A DNA stretch of 61,182 bases from positions 1 through 61,182 of the forward strand of contig SFCB01000245.1 in assembly GCA_004367505.1 (NCBI GenBank), read 5' to 3'. Under the pieces are notes generated by a model. The model was given only the letters and a program-made list of their open reading frames with translations. It had not been told where the DNA came from and made no database searches. Shown piece by piece: positions 1 through 8,477 of the stretch. The first letter of the stretch is position 1, and the number at the start of each line of letters is the position of its first letter. The position numbers were made by a program, and so were the translations under genes. Source of the stretch: Chloroflexi bacterium OHK40. Its GTDB lineage: Bacteria > Chloroflexota > Chloroflexia > Chloroflexales > Chloroflexaceae.

Positions 1-1
1 C

Positions 2-1264
2 CCCGTCCTGCGCCCCGAGGAGCCCGCTCGCCCCGCCGAGCCCGCTCGCCCCGCCGAGCCAGATGTCTACGATGTGCTCGTCGAGGCGATCCATCTCGTG
101 CGCAAGCGTGGCTACGTCTCAACCCTCGGCTCGATCAAGCTCGTGATGAAGGAGCTGATGGGCGGGGACTTCAAGGAGAGCCGCTACCGCGACCTGAACG
201 GCCGGGCCTTCGTGAAGTTCAAAGACTTCGTGATGGACGCCGAGAAGCGCGGGAAGGTGCAGATCTTCACCAATGGGACAGTTAACGAGGTCTTTCTCCC
301 CGGCGAAGATCCCTACAAGCTCTCGCAGTTCGCTGCGGCTCTCAGCGAAGAGGTTCCGACCGTTGAGCCGCTGCTGGATCCCACGCTGCTGACGAACGGG
401 CGCAAGGAGCCGGCCCGGGCAACCGCCACCACAAACGGCGAGGCCCCCGCGCCTACTGGCCGCCGTCGCCGCCGTCGCTCGCGCCGTGGGCAGGGAAGCG
501 GCCAGACCCCCGAGAGCCTGGAACTGCTGGGCGACGCCGAGCTCGAGGAGCCCGATTATACGCCCCCCCTGGATGAGCCTGCCTCCGCCACGATCATGGA
601 CGAGTTGCTCGCCCTCGACACGCTGGAGGAGCCTGCCGAGCTAGCGGCCTTCGCCGATGAGCAGCCCGCCGAGGATCTCGCAGCAGCAGCGTTGCTCACC
701 CCCGCCGAGGCCGAGGAGCATCCCGTCGGCGCTATGCCCGCCGAACTGCTCTTCGAGGCGCCTACCATTCCTGAGGTGCCGAACGTCGAGCCCCCCGCCC
801 CCGAGCCGCCGGTGAAGAAGCCCCGTACCACCCGGAGCCGCAGCGCCCGCTCACGCGCCGCCAAGGAGGCCGCCCCCGCGCCCACGCCTGCCGTCGAGGT
901 CGCCCCCGAGCCCGTGGTCGACGTCGCGCCGGTAGCCCCGGAGGAGGTGGCCGCCGAACTGGTCACCAGCAGCGAGTTGCCCAGCGCAGAGCCGGGCGAG
1001 AGCGACGACGAGCAACTGGGGGGCTTCGAGCCGATCGCCTTTAGCGAGGCCGATTGGGAGGTCTTCCGCACGCTGATGCGCGGCTTCAGCAAGCCCGCAT
1101 CCTTCCAGCAGATCTTCGACACGCTGCGAGGCCAGCGCAAGGAGCAGAACCTCGCCTACACCAATGAGCAACTCCGCACGATGGTGAAGCAGGCCATTAA
1201 CAGCGGCATGCTCGAGCGCAGTGGTCGGGGGAAGCGGGTGTACTACAGCCTGAAGGCCGAGTAG
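2..1264 (+). CDS. OST-HTH/LOTUS-like winged-helix protein, 5' end outside window
   Basis: The frame is open to the left edge, so this is the C-terminal 420 residues of a longer protein; a GTG at 74 is only an internal start candidate. Two putative winged-helix modules are visible. The first lies just after the left edge (DVYDVLVEAIHLVRKRGYVS onward) and resembles OST-HTH/LOTUS domains. The second occupies the last 80 residues (SEADWEVF to VYYSLKAE). They are joined by a long Ala/Pro/Glu-rich low-complexity linker with Arg-rich patches (GRRRRRRSRRG) that could bind nucleic acid. In related bacterial proteins such modules often follow an NYN (PIN-like) RNase domain, which would lie upstream of this window; that part is inference. 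The stop is TAG at 1262. Confidence 0.6.
   Translation, partial: PVLRPEEPARPAEPARPAEPDVYDVLVEAIHLVRKRGYVSTLGSIKLVMKELMGGDFKESRYRDLNGRAFVKFKDFVMDAEKRGKVQIFTNGTVNEVFLPGEDPYKLSQFAAALSEEVPTVEPLLDPTLLTNGRKEPARATATTNGEAPAPTGRRRRRRSRRGQGSGQTPESLELLGDAELEEPDYTPPLDEPASATIMDELLALDTLEEPAELAAFADEQPAEDLAAAALLTPAEAEEHPVGAMPAELLFEAPTIPEVPNVEPPAPEPPVKKPRTTRSRSARSRAAKEAAPAPTPAVEVAPEPVVDVAPVAPEEVAAELVTSSELPSAEPGESDDEQLGGFEPIAFSEADWEVFRTLMRGFSKPASFQQIFDTLRGQRKEQNLAYTNEQLRTMVKQAINSGMLERSGRGKRVYYSLKAE
20..55 (+). repeat. two tandem 18-bp repeats inside coding sequence
   Basis: The 18-bp unit gagcccgctcgccccgcc occurs twice in direct succession (20-37 and 38-55) and adds two EPARPA hexapeptides to the linker preceding the first winged-helix domain. 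Confidence 0.8.
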
Positions 1265-1370
1265 GCTACGAGATCCTGGAAGCCTGGACACCAGACGACA
1301 GTCGGCGTGAGCCGCCGGCACCAACCCAGATCGCTAGCTGCGCGTCTGGCATCCGGGCTCCGCAACCCTC

Positions 1371-1991
1371 ATGCTCGTCAAGATCTGCGGCCTGCGCACG
1401 GTGGAGCACGCCCTGGCAGCAGCCAGCGCCGACATGCTCGGCCTGGTCTTCGCCCCCAGCCGCCGCCAGGTGAGCGTCGAGCAGGCGGCCACGATCGCCG
1501 CCGCGCTCCGCGCCCGTGGTGCGCCGGCGCCACGGCTCGTCGGCCTGTTCGTCAATGCGTCACCGGCCTCCATCATAACGGTGGCCAGCGCCGTGGGGCT
1601 CGATCTGGTGCAACTGAGCGGCGATGAGCCACCCGAGGACGCCGACGCCCTGTCGCTCCCCGTCATCAAGGCGGTGCGGATGGACGGCTCGGCCCGCGAG
1701 ACGGCGTGGATCCGGCGTGCCGCCTCGGGTGAACTGACGCTGCTCGTCGACGCCCATGTGCCGGGAGCCTACGGCGGCACCGGCGTCCGAGCCGACTGGC
1801 AGCGGGCGGCGGAGCTCGCAGCCACCACGCCGCTGATCCTCGCCGGGGGGCTCACCCCGGCGAATGTTGCCACGGCCATCTCCGCCGTGCGACCCCTCGG
1901 CGTCGATGTGAGCAGCGGTGTTGAGACCGATGGGCACAAGGATCCCGCAAAGATCGAGGCCTTCCTTGAAGCGGCACGATCGGCGCGCTAG
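1371..1991 (+). CDS. trpF: phosphoribosylanthranilate isomerase
   Basis: Catalyses the Amadori rearrangement of N-(5-phosphoribosyl)anthranilate to CdRP in tryptophan biosynthesis, in the cytoplasm. The 206-residue protein has the usual length and signature: the catalytic Cys in KICGL (C6), the general-acid Asp in LLVDA (D127), the phosphate-binding GGLTPANV (159-166) and the terminal DVSSGVE (179-185). The next gene starts inside its 3' end in another frame (overlap about 60 bp), so the two are probably co-transcribed. trpB lies 2 kb downstream on the same strand, but no other trp genes are present. Confidence 0.95.
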   Translation: MLVKICGLRTVEHALAAASADMLGLVFAPSRRQVSVEQAATIAAALRARGAPAPRLVGLFVNASPASIITVASAVGLDLVQLSGDEPPEDADALSLPVIKAVRMDGSARETAWIRRAASGELTLLVDAHVPGAYGGTGVRADWQRAAELAATTPLILAGGLTPANVATAISAVRPLGVDVSSGVETDGHKDPAKIEAFLEAARSAR

Positions 1992-3453
1992 CGGCAGCCT
2001 GACCCCGGGCGTCTTGCGCGCCCTCGGCTTCGCCCTGGCCTGCGCTGCGGCGGCCTTCGCCGGGCGCTGGCTCTTCCTCCGCCTGCGCCGCGTTACCCTT
2101 CGCCCGACGGCCTTTACCACACCGGCGATCAGCCCCGATGAAGTTACGCCCCGCCTTCGCCGGCTGGTATTGAGCGACCTGCATCTGGGCGGTGGCGATC
2201 GCCTCGACGATTTTGACGACGATGAGGCCCTGGTGGCCTTCCTTGACCACTACGCCGCCGGGCAGCCCACCGAGCTCATCCTCGCCGGCGACACGGTGGA
2301 GTTCCTCCAGGTGCGGCTCCCCGGCCTGGATGACGACGAGTACAGCGACTCGGCGGCCGCCCGACGCCTCGACCATATCGTCGCCGCCCACTGTAGCGTC
2401 TTCGAGGCCCTGGCCCGCTTTGCAAGCGCGCCCGACAACCAGGTAACGGTGCTGATCGGCAACCACGACTTCGAGCTCCACTTCCCGGCTGCCAAGGAGC
2501 GCTTCCGCCAGGCCCTCGGCCTGCCGCCGGGCGATCGGCGGCTTCGTTTCGGGGTAAGTTACCGTGGCGGCGGTATGTACCTCGTCCACGGCAATCAGTT
2601 CGACGGCTGGAACCGTTTCCTTCACTTCGATGGGGTGAGCGAACCCTTCGAGGTGGTGCGCGGCACCCAACTCGTCAAAGAGGTGATCAACGACCTGGAG
2701 GACGACCCGCTGCCGATCGCCCCGCTGCTCGATAATGTCAAGCCGACCTCGGCCTTCTTCTGGTACCTGGTGGCGCTACCCCGCCTGCGCATGCCGGCGG
2801 CACGGCGCTTTCTCGCCCGCGGGGTGACGGGCTTCCTCCAGGTGGTCGCCTGGCCTGAGCCACATCAGATGCCGATCACTGGGCATGGGCCCGGCGGCCT
2901 GCTCAGCACCCCCGCCCTGCGCGGACTCTGGCGCTGGGTGGCCAGCATCCGGCGCCAGCGGGTGGCCCGCCACCGCGAGGTCGCGCGCCAGGTGGGCGCG
3001 GTTGCCGGAGCAGTCGAGCCACCCGGCGAGATGATCGACCAGGTGCAGAGCGAGGCCGCCCGCCAGATCGAGCGCGAGGTGCGCGCCTTCAACGACCGCT
3101 TCGCCCGCGAGATGCTGCGGATCGCCCGCCGGCCCGAACACCGCGACGACACCCTCTTCGTCTGCGGCCATACCCACCTCGCCCGGGTCGTGCCGCTCGG
3201 CATGGGCCAGTACTACATCAATACCGGCACCTGGATCGAGATCATCTACGATATCGCCACTATGCGTCGCCAGGAACAGCGATTCCCCTTCCTCGAGATC
3301 GGCTACCCCCACGGCGCCAAGCCCGCGTGGCAGCTACTCGTCTGGGTTGGCGTCGATGAGCCGCCACAGCCCTGGCGTGAGGGCCATCGCCTGGTATCGG
3401 CAGGCGCCGCACCGCTCGACCATCCGCCACGGAGCCCGGCCGATCGGGTATAA
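1930..3453 (+). CDS. membrane-anchored calcineurin-like metallophosphoesterase
   Basis: Predicted hydrolase of phosphate esters, substrate unknown. After a basic N-terminus there is one hydrophobic segment (about residues 33-52 from the ATG at 1930). The binuclear-metal motifs follow: D-x-H in LSDLHLGG, GD in LAGDTVEF, GNHD in LIGNHDFELHF, and the C-terminal CGHTHLA. A GTG at 1918 is an alternative start; both overlap the end of trpF, which suggests translational coupling. The Arg-rich middle section (LRGLWRWVASIRRQRV) is not part of the core fold. The topology suggests a cytoplasmic-membrane-bound enzyme. The general family assignment is firm, but the specific function is not. Confidence 0.88.
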   Translation: MGTRIPQRSRPSLKRHDRRASGSLTPGVLRALGFALACAAAAFAGRWLFLRLRRVTLRPTAFTTPAISPDEVTPRLRRLVLSDLHLGGGDRLDDFDDDEALVAFLDHYAAGQPTELILAGDTVEFLQVRLPGLDDDEYSDSAAARRLDHIVAAHCSVFEALARFASAPDNQVTVLIGNHDFELHFPAAKERFRQALGLPPGDRRLRFGVSYRGGGMYLVHGNQFDGWNRFLHFDGVSEPFEVVRGTQLVKEVINDLEDDPLPIAPLLDNVKPTSAFFWYLVALPRLRMPAARRFLARGVTGFLQVVAWPEPHQMPITGHGPGGLLSTPALRGLWRWVASIRRQRVARHREVARQVGAVAGAVEPPGEMIDQVQSEAARQIEREVRAFNDRFAREMLRIARRPEHRDDTLFVCGHTHLARVVPLGMGQYYINTGTWIEIIYDIATMRRQEQRFPFLEIGYPHGAKPAWQLLVWVGVDEPPQPWREGHRLVSAGAAPLDHPPRSPADRV

Positions 3454-3534
3454 TTGCAGCGCGTCGGCCCGCACCCGGTACCCGTAGCGGTTACCTCAGC
3501 GCGAGCCACCGCACCACGTATGCAGGAGGAGTGT

Positions 3535-3879
3535 ATGAAGGTCCTGGTTCGCATCCTCGGCCTCGCCGCCCTTGTCGGCCTGGCGATCGTGATCTTCCGC
3601 GCCGTTCGCCAGTACCGCGAGGACAGCGTTTTCGACCTCGCTCCAGCAACGACCGGCACCGGCGACAGTGGGCAGCGCCGCAGCATCAGCCCTGAGCTGC
3701 TCAGCATCCTCGCCGACCCGGGCGATAAGGGGCCTGTCGAGCTGATGACCGATGGGAGCGGCAAGGAGTGGCTCGTGAACCGCCGCAACGGCTTCCGCTA
3801 CCCCGTCGAGGACGGCATCCCGATCATGCTGCTTGAAGAGGGCGAGAAGCATAAGGACGAGAGCCTCATCCAGCGGTAG
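3535..3879 (+). CDS. Trm112-like protein with N-terminal membrane segment
   Basis: The ATG at 3535 is chosen because an AGGAGG ribosome site lies 5 bases upstream (3524-3529); an upstream in-frame extension has no such site. The 114-residue product starts with a hydrophobic helix (MKVLVRILGLAALVGLAIVI). It ends in a Trm112p-like fold (SPELLSILADPG, then WLVNRRNGFRYPVEDGIPIML). Proteins of this family normally have Cys pairs or act as small methyltransferase partners. No Cys is present here, so metal binding is unlikely. The membrane anchor is an unusual addition. It lies between the phosphoesterase gene and trpB. Confidence 0.8.
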   Translation: MKVLVRILGLAALVGLAIVIFRAVRQYREDSVFDLAPATTGTGDSGQRRSISPELLSILADPGDKGPVELMTDGSGKEWLVNRRNGFRYPVEDGIPIMLLEEGEKHKDESLIQR

Positions 3880-3926
3880 GAACGCAGCACGTCGGATGGG
3901 GCTACGCGCGGTGATCTTCCCGACGC

Positions 3927-3960
3927 GCCGGACGCAGCACCCTGCGTCCGGCCTTTGCCT
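3927..3960 (+). terminator. 11-bp perfect hairpin before trpB
   Basis: gccggacgcag (3927-3937) and ctgcgtccggc (3942-3952) form a perfect stem with a 4-base loop, followed by cctttgcct. It sits between the Trm112-like gene and trpB, 17 bases before the trpB ATG, so it could be a weak terminator or a structure that limits trpB translation. No long U-run follows. Confidence 0.55.
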
Positions 3961-3969
3961 GGATTCCGG

Positions 3970-5169
3970 ATGACCTCCATGCCGCATGAGACAAGCGTGC
4001 CCGGACGGTTCGGCCCCTACGGCGGGCGCTATGTGCCCGAGACGCTGATGCCCGCCGTGACGGCGCTCGAAGCGGCTTACGCCGAGGCCCGCGCCGACTC
4101 AGCCTTCTGGGACGAGTTGGGCCAGCTGCACCGTAGCTACACCGGGCGACCTACCCCGCTGAGCTTCGCCGCCCGGCTCACCGCCCACTGCGGCGGCGCC
4201 AGGATCTACCTCAAGCGGGAGGACCTGGCTCATACCGGCGCCCATAAGATCAACAACGCGCTCGGCCAGGGGTTGCTAGCTCGCCGCATGGGCAAACGCC
4301 GCATTATCGCCGAGACGGGCGCCGGCCAGCATGGCGTGGCCACCGCCACCGTCTGCGCGCTGCTCGGCCTTGAGTGCGTCGTCTACATGGGCACCGACGA
4401 CATGGCCCGCCAGCGGCCGAACGTCTTCCGCATGAAGCTTCTCGGCGCCGAGGTGCGGGGGGTAGACAGCGGCTCGCGCACTCTCAAAGATGCGATCAAC
4501 GAGGCTATGCGCGACTGGGTGACCAACCCCGACAGCTACTACCTGCTCGGCTCGGCCCTTGGCCCCCACCCCTACCCCACCATGGTCCGCGACTTCCAGA
4601 GCGTGATCGGCCGCGAGGCCCGCGCCCAGATCCTGGAGGCCGAAGGCCGCCTGCCCGACGTAATCGTGGCCTGTGTCGGCGGTGGCTCAAACGCTATCGG
4701 AATCTTCCATCCCTTCCTGGACGACCCCACCGTGGCGCTGCGGGGCGTCGAGGCCGGCGGCCGCAGCCAACTCCTCGGTGATCACGCAGCCCGCTTCCTG
4801 GCGGCTAGCCCCGGCGTGCTCCAGGGGACCTACTCCTACGTGCTCCAGGACGAGGGGGGCCAGATTGCGCTCACCCACTCGATCTCCGCTGGCCTTGACT
4901 ACGCCAGTGTTGGCCCTGAGCACGCCTGGCTCCACGACACCGGTCGCGCAACCTACACAGCCGCCGACGATGAAGAGGCCCTCGACGCCTTCGAGACGTG
5001 CGCGCGCCTGGAGGGGATCATTCCCGCCCTCGAAAGCGCTCACGCCGTGGCCGAGGCGCTCAAGCTTGCCCCGACCATGCGCCCTGACCAGATCCTGCTC
5101 GTCAACCTCTCTGGCCGTGGCGATAAGGACATCTTCACCGTGGCCGAGGCCCTGGGCGTGACGATGTGA
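3970..5169 (+). CDS. trpB: tryptophan synthase beta subunit
   Basis: PLP enzyme that condenses indole with L-serine to give tryptophan. The 399-residue protein has all family marks: the N-terminal [13 protein letters not shown], the PLP lysine in [10 protein letters not shown] (K93), the catalytic Glu in AETGAGQHG (E115), the phosphate-binding [10 protein letters not shown] loop, and a C-terminal [11 protein letters not shown] 3970 and ATG 3979 are both possible starts; a TTG at 3955 lies at the foot of the upstream hairpin and is less likely. No trpA is adjacent, so the alpha subunit must be encoded elsewhere. Confidence 0.96.
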   Translation: MTSMPHETSVPGRFGPYGGRYVPETLMPAVTALEAAYAEARADSAFWDELGQLHRSYTGRPTPLSFAARLTAHCGGARIYLKREDLAHTGAHKINNALGQGLLARRMGKRRIIAETGAGQHGVATATVCALLGLECVVYMGTDDMARQRPNVFRMKLLGAEVRGVDSGSRTLKDAINEAMRDWVTNPDSYYLLGSALGPHPYPTMVRDFQSVIGREARAQILEAEGRLPDVIVACVGGGSNAIGIFHPFLDDPTVALRGVEAGGRSQLLGDHAARFLAASPGVLQGTYSYVLQDEGGQIALTHSISAGLDYASVGPEHAWLHDTGRATYTAADDEEALDAFETCARLEGIIPALESAHAVAEALKLAPTMRPDQILLVNLSGRGDKDIFTVAEALGVTM

Positions 5170-5211
5170 GGCGCCACACCACCACGTGGGCGCTTGCATT
5201 GGGCCTTCCCC

Positions 5212-6132
5212 ATGAAGACATGCGTGATCCTGAACCCCATGGCCGGACGCGGCGTGGCCGGCCAGCGCCGTGGTGAGCTCGAGGCCGCCCTGCGCGCCGC
5301 CGGCCTCGACTTCACCCTGCTGACAACCCACGCTCGCGGTGGGGCCACCGAACTGGCCTACCAGGCCGTGGAACGCGGGTTCTCTACCCTGGTGGCCGCG
5401 GGCGGCGACGGCACAATCAACGAAGTCGTCAATGGGATCGTCGGCAGCGCCCGGTCCGGGGTCGGCACGGCCACCCTCGGGATCGTCCCCCTCGGCACCG
5501 GCAGCGACTTCGCCAAAATGATCGACGGCTCGGCTAGCAGCGATCTCTCCACCGCAATCAGGCGCATCGCCGCCGGCAACACCAGGCCCGTCGATGTCGG
5601 CCAGATCAGCGTCGAAACGGGCGGGCGCGAGCTACAGCGCGCCTTCATCAACGGGCTCGGCGCCGGCATCGACGCCCAGGTGGCCGTTGAGGTCGCCAGG
5701 GTTACCTGGGCCACCGGCCTCGCCGCCTACATCATCGCCTCACTGCGGGCCCTCGCCAGCTACAAGACCAGCCAGATGCTCGTGCGCTACGACGGTCGCG
5801 AGCTCCGCCGGCGGTTGTACTTCGCCACCGTCGCCAACGGCCGCTGGCAGGGCGGCGGCTTCCTGCTCACTCCTGGCGCCGAGATCGACGACGGCCAGCT
5901 CGATCTGTGCGCCGTCCAGTCGTTGCGGCTCGACCAGGTGATCCGCTACTATCCCCGCCTCCTCGATGGGAGCCATGTGGCCCTGCGCGAGGTCACTACC
6001 GCCCGCGCCCGCACCATCGAGATCAGCTCTGCCACCCCCTTCCCCGTCGCCACTGACGGCGAAGTCGTCGCCACCGACGCTACCCGCGTCACGATCGAGA
6101 CCCTCCCGGGCGCGGTGCAACTGCTAGCCTGA
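5212..6132 (+). CDS. YegS/DAGK-family lipid kinase
   Basis: Predicted to phosphorylate diacylglycerol or a related lipid at the membrane, recycling it to phospholipid synthesis. The 306-residue protein carries an N-terminal ILNPMAGRG, the nucleotide-binding GGDGTINEVVNG (64-75), and PLGTGSDFAK. Its C-terminal beta-sandwich half contains DGQLDLCAVQ and ATDGE. The ATG at 5212 fits the family N-terminus (MKTCVILNP); an upstream start at 5194 is unlikely. It follows trpB by 42 bases on the same strand and could share its transcript. Confidence 0.88.
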   Translation: MKTCVILNPMAGRGVAGQRRGELEAALRAAGLDFTLLTTHARGGATELAYQAVERGFSTLVAAGGDGTINEVVNGIVGSARSGVGTATLGIVPLGTGSDFAKMIDGSASSDLSTAIRRIAAGNTRPVDVGQISVETGGRELQRAFINGLGAGIDAQVAVEVARVTWATGLAAYIIASLRALASYKTSQMLVRYDGRELRRRLYFATVANGRWQGGGFLLTPGAEIDDGQLDLCAVQSLRLDQVIRYYPRLLDGSHVALREVTTARARTIEISSATPFPVATDGEVVATDATRVTIETLPGAVQLLA

Positions 6133-6217
6133 TCCCGGCCCACGGAGAACCCCGATCGTCGCGCTTCGCGACGTTCCGCCTTCGCGCCCGTCGTGCTCAT
6201 AAGGTTCGCAAGCTTCG

Positions 6218-6226
6218 TGCTATACT
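6218..6226 (+). promoter_or_regulatory. extended -10 promoter of parB-like gene
   Basis: TGC directly before TATACT (6221-6226) forms an extended -10 element without a good -35 box. It lies 11 bases upstream of an ATG at 6237 and 38 bases upstream of the preferred ATG at 6264. Confidence 0.6.
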
Positions 6227-6263
6227 AGCGGCACAAATGTTTCACATCGCTGGTGATCTGATT

Positions 6264-7328
6264 ATGCAGCTTCTGTATCTCGACCCACGGCAACTCGAGG
6301 TGGACCCGGATGGGGTACGTGAGGAGCCGGGCGACGTCTCAGGCCTCGCGGCGACGATTGCCGAGCGCGGCCTGCTCCAGCCGCTCGGCGTGGTGAATTT
6401 GGGCGGTGGACGATACCGAGTCGTCTATGGTGGGAGACGTCGGGCAGCGGCCGAGCAACTCGGCCTGGAGCGGGTGCCCTGCATCGTCCTCGACGAGGAC
6501 GACCCGGACCTGCTGCTGCGCCAGCTAATCGAGAATGTGCAGCGCCAGGATTTGAACGACCTGGAGCAGGCCCGCGCCTACGCCCGGCTCAGGGCGCGGC
6601 TGGCTGAGGAACGCGGCAAGCTCCCCGAGGGTGAACTGGATGAAGCGGTGGGCAGCGCGGTGGGCCTGAGCGGGCGCACGGTGCGGCGCTACCTCGGCCT
6701 GCTCGAGCTCCCCGATGAGGTGCAACTGCTCGTGCGACGCGGCGAGCTGAACGTGACGCAGGCCCAGCACCTCCGCCGCGTGGCCAGCCCGCGCACGCAG
6801 ATCGAGCTCGCGCGCTTCGCCGCCGAAGAAGGCATGTCGGCCGCCGACCTGAGTAAGCTCGTAGCCTACTTCGCCGCCAACCCGAACCTGACCCTGGAGA
6901 CGGCACTGCAGGCGCTGGAGGCCGGCGAGCAGCTACGTACCCGTCCATCCGGCCCCGAGGTGAGTGTGGTGGGCGGTCCCCTGGCGCGTACCAGCGTGAG
7001 TGTGGTAGACCGCGAAGAGAGCGATGCGGGCCTCTGGGACGATGCCGATGAGCCCGACAATCAGGATGGCTACCTGCGCATCGAGGACGAGACGATCGAG
7101 AATCAGCCGAAGAATAAGGCCCGCGTCTTCCGCATCCGCTCGCTCGACCAGATGGTCGATGAGACAGATCGGCTCGCGCGGGCCTACGCCGACGGCGATC
7201 TGATCAAGTGGGTCGAGAAAGACGAAGGGGCGCCCTTCAAGCTGCGGCTCCTCCTCAAGCAGCTGGAGAGCCTCGCTCGTGGCCTGCGCGAAGTGGCACG
7301 TCAGCAGGGCTGGGAGACCGACGAGTGA
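6264..7328 (+). CDS. ParB/Spo0J-family nuclease-like partition protein
   Basis: DNA-binding protein of the ParB family. The N-terminal ParB/sulfiredoxin-like domain contains GLLQPLGVV and YGGRRRAAA (the CTP-binding GERRxRA-type motif of the family) and LIENVQRQDLNDLEQA. It is followed by an HTH region (GSAVGLSGRTVRRYLGLLELP). The C-terminal third is acidic and then basic, unlike the short dimerisation domain of classical ParB. Length is 354 residues from ATG 6264. An ATG at 6237 lies only about 4 bases from the predicted transcript start and is less likely. No parA is adjacent, so a role as a stand-alone nucleoid or regulatory ParB-like protein is possible. Confidence 0.85.
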   Translation: MQLLYLDPRQLEVDPDGVREEPGDVSGLAATIAERGLLQPLGVVNLGGGRYRVVYGGRRRAAAEQLGLERVPCIVLDEDDPDLLLRQLIENVQRQDLNDLEQARAYARLRARLAEERGKLPEGELDEAVGSAVGLSGRTVRRYLGLLELPDEVQLLVRRGELNVTQAQHLRRVASPRTQIELARFAAEEGMSAADLSKLVAYFAANPNLTLETALQALEAGEQLRTRPSGPEVSVVGGPLARTSVSVVDREESDAGLWDDADEPDNQDGYLRIEDETIENQPKNKARVFRIRSLDQMVDETDRLARAYADGDLIKWVEKDEGAPFKLRLLLKQLESLARGLREVARQQGWETDE

Positions 7329-7334
7329 TCACAA

Positions 7335-7377
7335 AGCGCACGGACAGGACGTGGAAGCTCCCGTCTGCCCGTGCGCT
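7335..7377 (+). terminator. inverted repeat after parB-like gene
   Basis: agcgcacgg (7335-7343) and ccgtgcgct (7369-7377) are perfectly complementary, with partial pairing between them. The hairpin lies 6 bases after the stop codon at 7328 in a convergent region. It has no T-run, so its termination strength is uncertain. Confidence 0.45.
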
Positions 7378-7489
7378 CTATGTCACCAGCGGTGCGCGCG
7401 ACGCTCTACTCTGACGGTGGGGCGTCACGGCGCCGTATCGCGGCTGCCCCACCACCAGCTACGGCCCGCAGCATCACACGGTTGTGCCA

Positions 7490-7780
7490 CTACCGCGAGC
7501 CCTGGAAGAGTTCGATCAGCTCGGCGATCGTGCGGTCACGGGGCTGCTCCTCGTCGCCGAGGCAGTTGCTCGCATAGCACTGGAGCACCTGGCTGTTCAC
7601 ACTCGCCAGGGCCGACTTGATCGCCGCCACCTGGGTAACGATCTCGCGGCAGTCACGGCCCTCCTCGACCATACGTTGCACGCCACGCACCTGGCCCTCG
7701 ATCCGCCGGAGGCGCAGCAGCACGTCCTCGCGACGCTGCGGCGACAGCGAGCGAATGGGAGATTGTTCAGCATGGGCCAT
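7490..7780 (-). CDS. CsoR/CstR-family metal- or persulfide-sensing repressor
   Basis: All-helical repressor of the DUF156 family, 96 residues, with the helix LRRIEGQVRGVQRMVEEGRDC. Copper-sensing CsoR uses Cys-x24-His-x3-Cys. Here Cys44 and Cys73 keep the exact 29-residue spacing, but the His position is Tyr69. An extra Cys68 is present. The missing His is the pattern of CstR-type sensors, which use the two thiols to detect sulfide or persulfide. It lies directly downstream of trxA on the same strand (59-base gap), and the shared promoter carries a matching operator (8234-8248), so autoregulation is likely. The start is supported by a GGGAGG site. Confidence 0.88.
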   Translation of the reverse strand: MAHAEQSPIRSLSPQRREDVLLRLRRIEGQVRGVQRMVEEGRDCREIVTQVAAIKSALASVNSQVLQCYASNCLGDEEQPRDRTIAELIELFQGSR

Positions 7781-7839
7781 AGGGACCTCCCCCTGGCTGG
7801 CGGCAGGCGAGGCGGCGCCCCACCCGACCTCGGACTATG

Positions 7840-8175
7840 TTACGCCGGCTGGGCCAGTACCTTGTCGAAGGCCTCGCGGTACTGCCCCTCCGGGCGCGAG
7901 CCGATCAGGCGCGCAACCTCCTTGCCGCCCTTGAAGATAATCAGCGTCGGGATGCCCTGGATCCCCAACTGGCTGGCGTTCTGAATCTCCTCGTCGGTGT
8001 TGACTTTGGCGATCGTCAGACGGCCTTCGTACTCGACCGCGAGCTTGTCGAGGATCGGGGCGATCACCCGGCATGGACCACACCAGGGCGCCCAGAAGTC
8101 CACCACCACGGGAATATCGGACTGTAGCACCTTGCTCTGGAAGTCGGCGTCGGTGACGGCGATCGGTTTGGCCAT
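7840..8175 (-). CDS. trxA: thioredoxin
   Basis: Small protein-disulfide reductase of 111 residues with the canonical active site WAPWCGPC and the cis-Pro loop (GIQGIPTLIIFKGG). It reduces cytoplasmic disulfides using electrons from thioredoxin reductase, which is not encoded nearby. An AGGGAGG site precedes the ATG. It is the first gene of a two-gene operon with the CsoR/CstR-family repressor, so its expression probably answers to the signal sensed by that repressor (metal, or reactive sulfur by inference). Confidence 0.95.
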   Translation of the reverse strand: MAKPIAVTDADFQSKVLQSDIPVVVDFWAPWCGPCRVIAPILDKLAVEYEGRLTIAKVNTDEEIQNASQLGIQGIPTLIIFKGGKEVARLIGSRPEGQYREAFDKVLAQPA

Positions 8176-8233
8176 TACACACCTCCCTGGGGACCACCCG
8201 AGGCCCCGGTTGCATCACGGTGCGGGGGCCTGG

Positions 8234-8248
8234 TACCCCCCTGGGGTA
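8234..8248. promoter_or_regulatory. CsoR-type operator TACCCC-N3-GGGGTA
   Basis: A perfect inverted repeat, TACCCC (8234-8239) and GGGGTA (8243-8248), separated by 3 bases. It abuts the -10 box and covers the predicted transcription start. Operators of CsoR/CstR repressors are GC-centred dyads flanked by TA, of the same form (ATACC...GGTAT). The operon downstream encodes such a repressor. Confidence 0.75.
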
Positions 8249-8277
8249 TAGTACCACGTCCTTGCCTGCGCTGTCAA
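8248..8277 (-). promoter_or_regulatory. promoter of trxA-repressor operon
   Basis: On the minus strand TTGACA (8277-8272) is followed by an 18-base spacer and TACTAT (8253-8248), a strong sigma-70-type promoter. The transcript would start near 8241, leaving a leader of about 65 bases before trxA. Confidence 0.75.
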
Positions 8278-8417
8278 CCCTGCCAGGGAATGCGGCGTCC
8301 CATCCTGCACGCCAGCACGCCGTGGGTGTCGCGTCCCCGTTGCCGCGCGCGTCAGCGCCATAGCAGGCGGGGCCAGAACCATCCCGCACACCCCCTACCG
8401 GGCCGTCGATCAGCCTG

Positions 8418-8426
8418 TGCTATACT
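8418..8426 (+). promoter_or_regulatory. extended -10 promoter of UPF0173 gene
   Basis: TGC followed by TATACT (8421-8426), 52 bases upstream of the GTG start. No convincing -35 box is visible. The rest of the 8176-8477 interval holds the trxA promoter and operator on the other strand, and nothing else was recognised. Confidence 0.6.
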
Positions 8427-8477
8427 GATCGTACCGCAAGGACCCAACGGAGTGTTCAGTCTTCACAGGAGGCTGAT

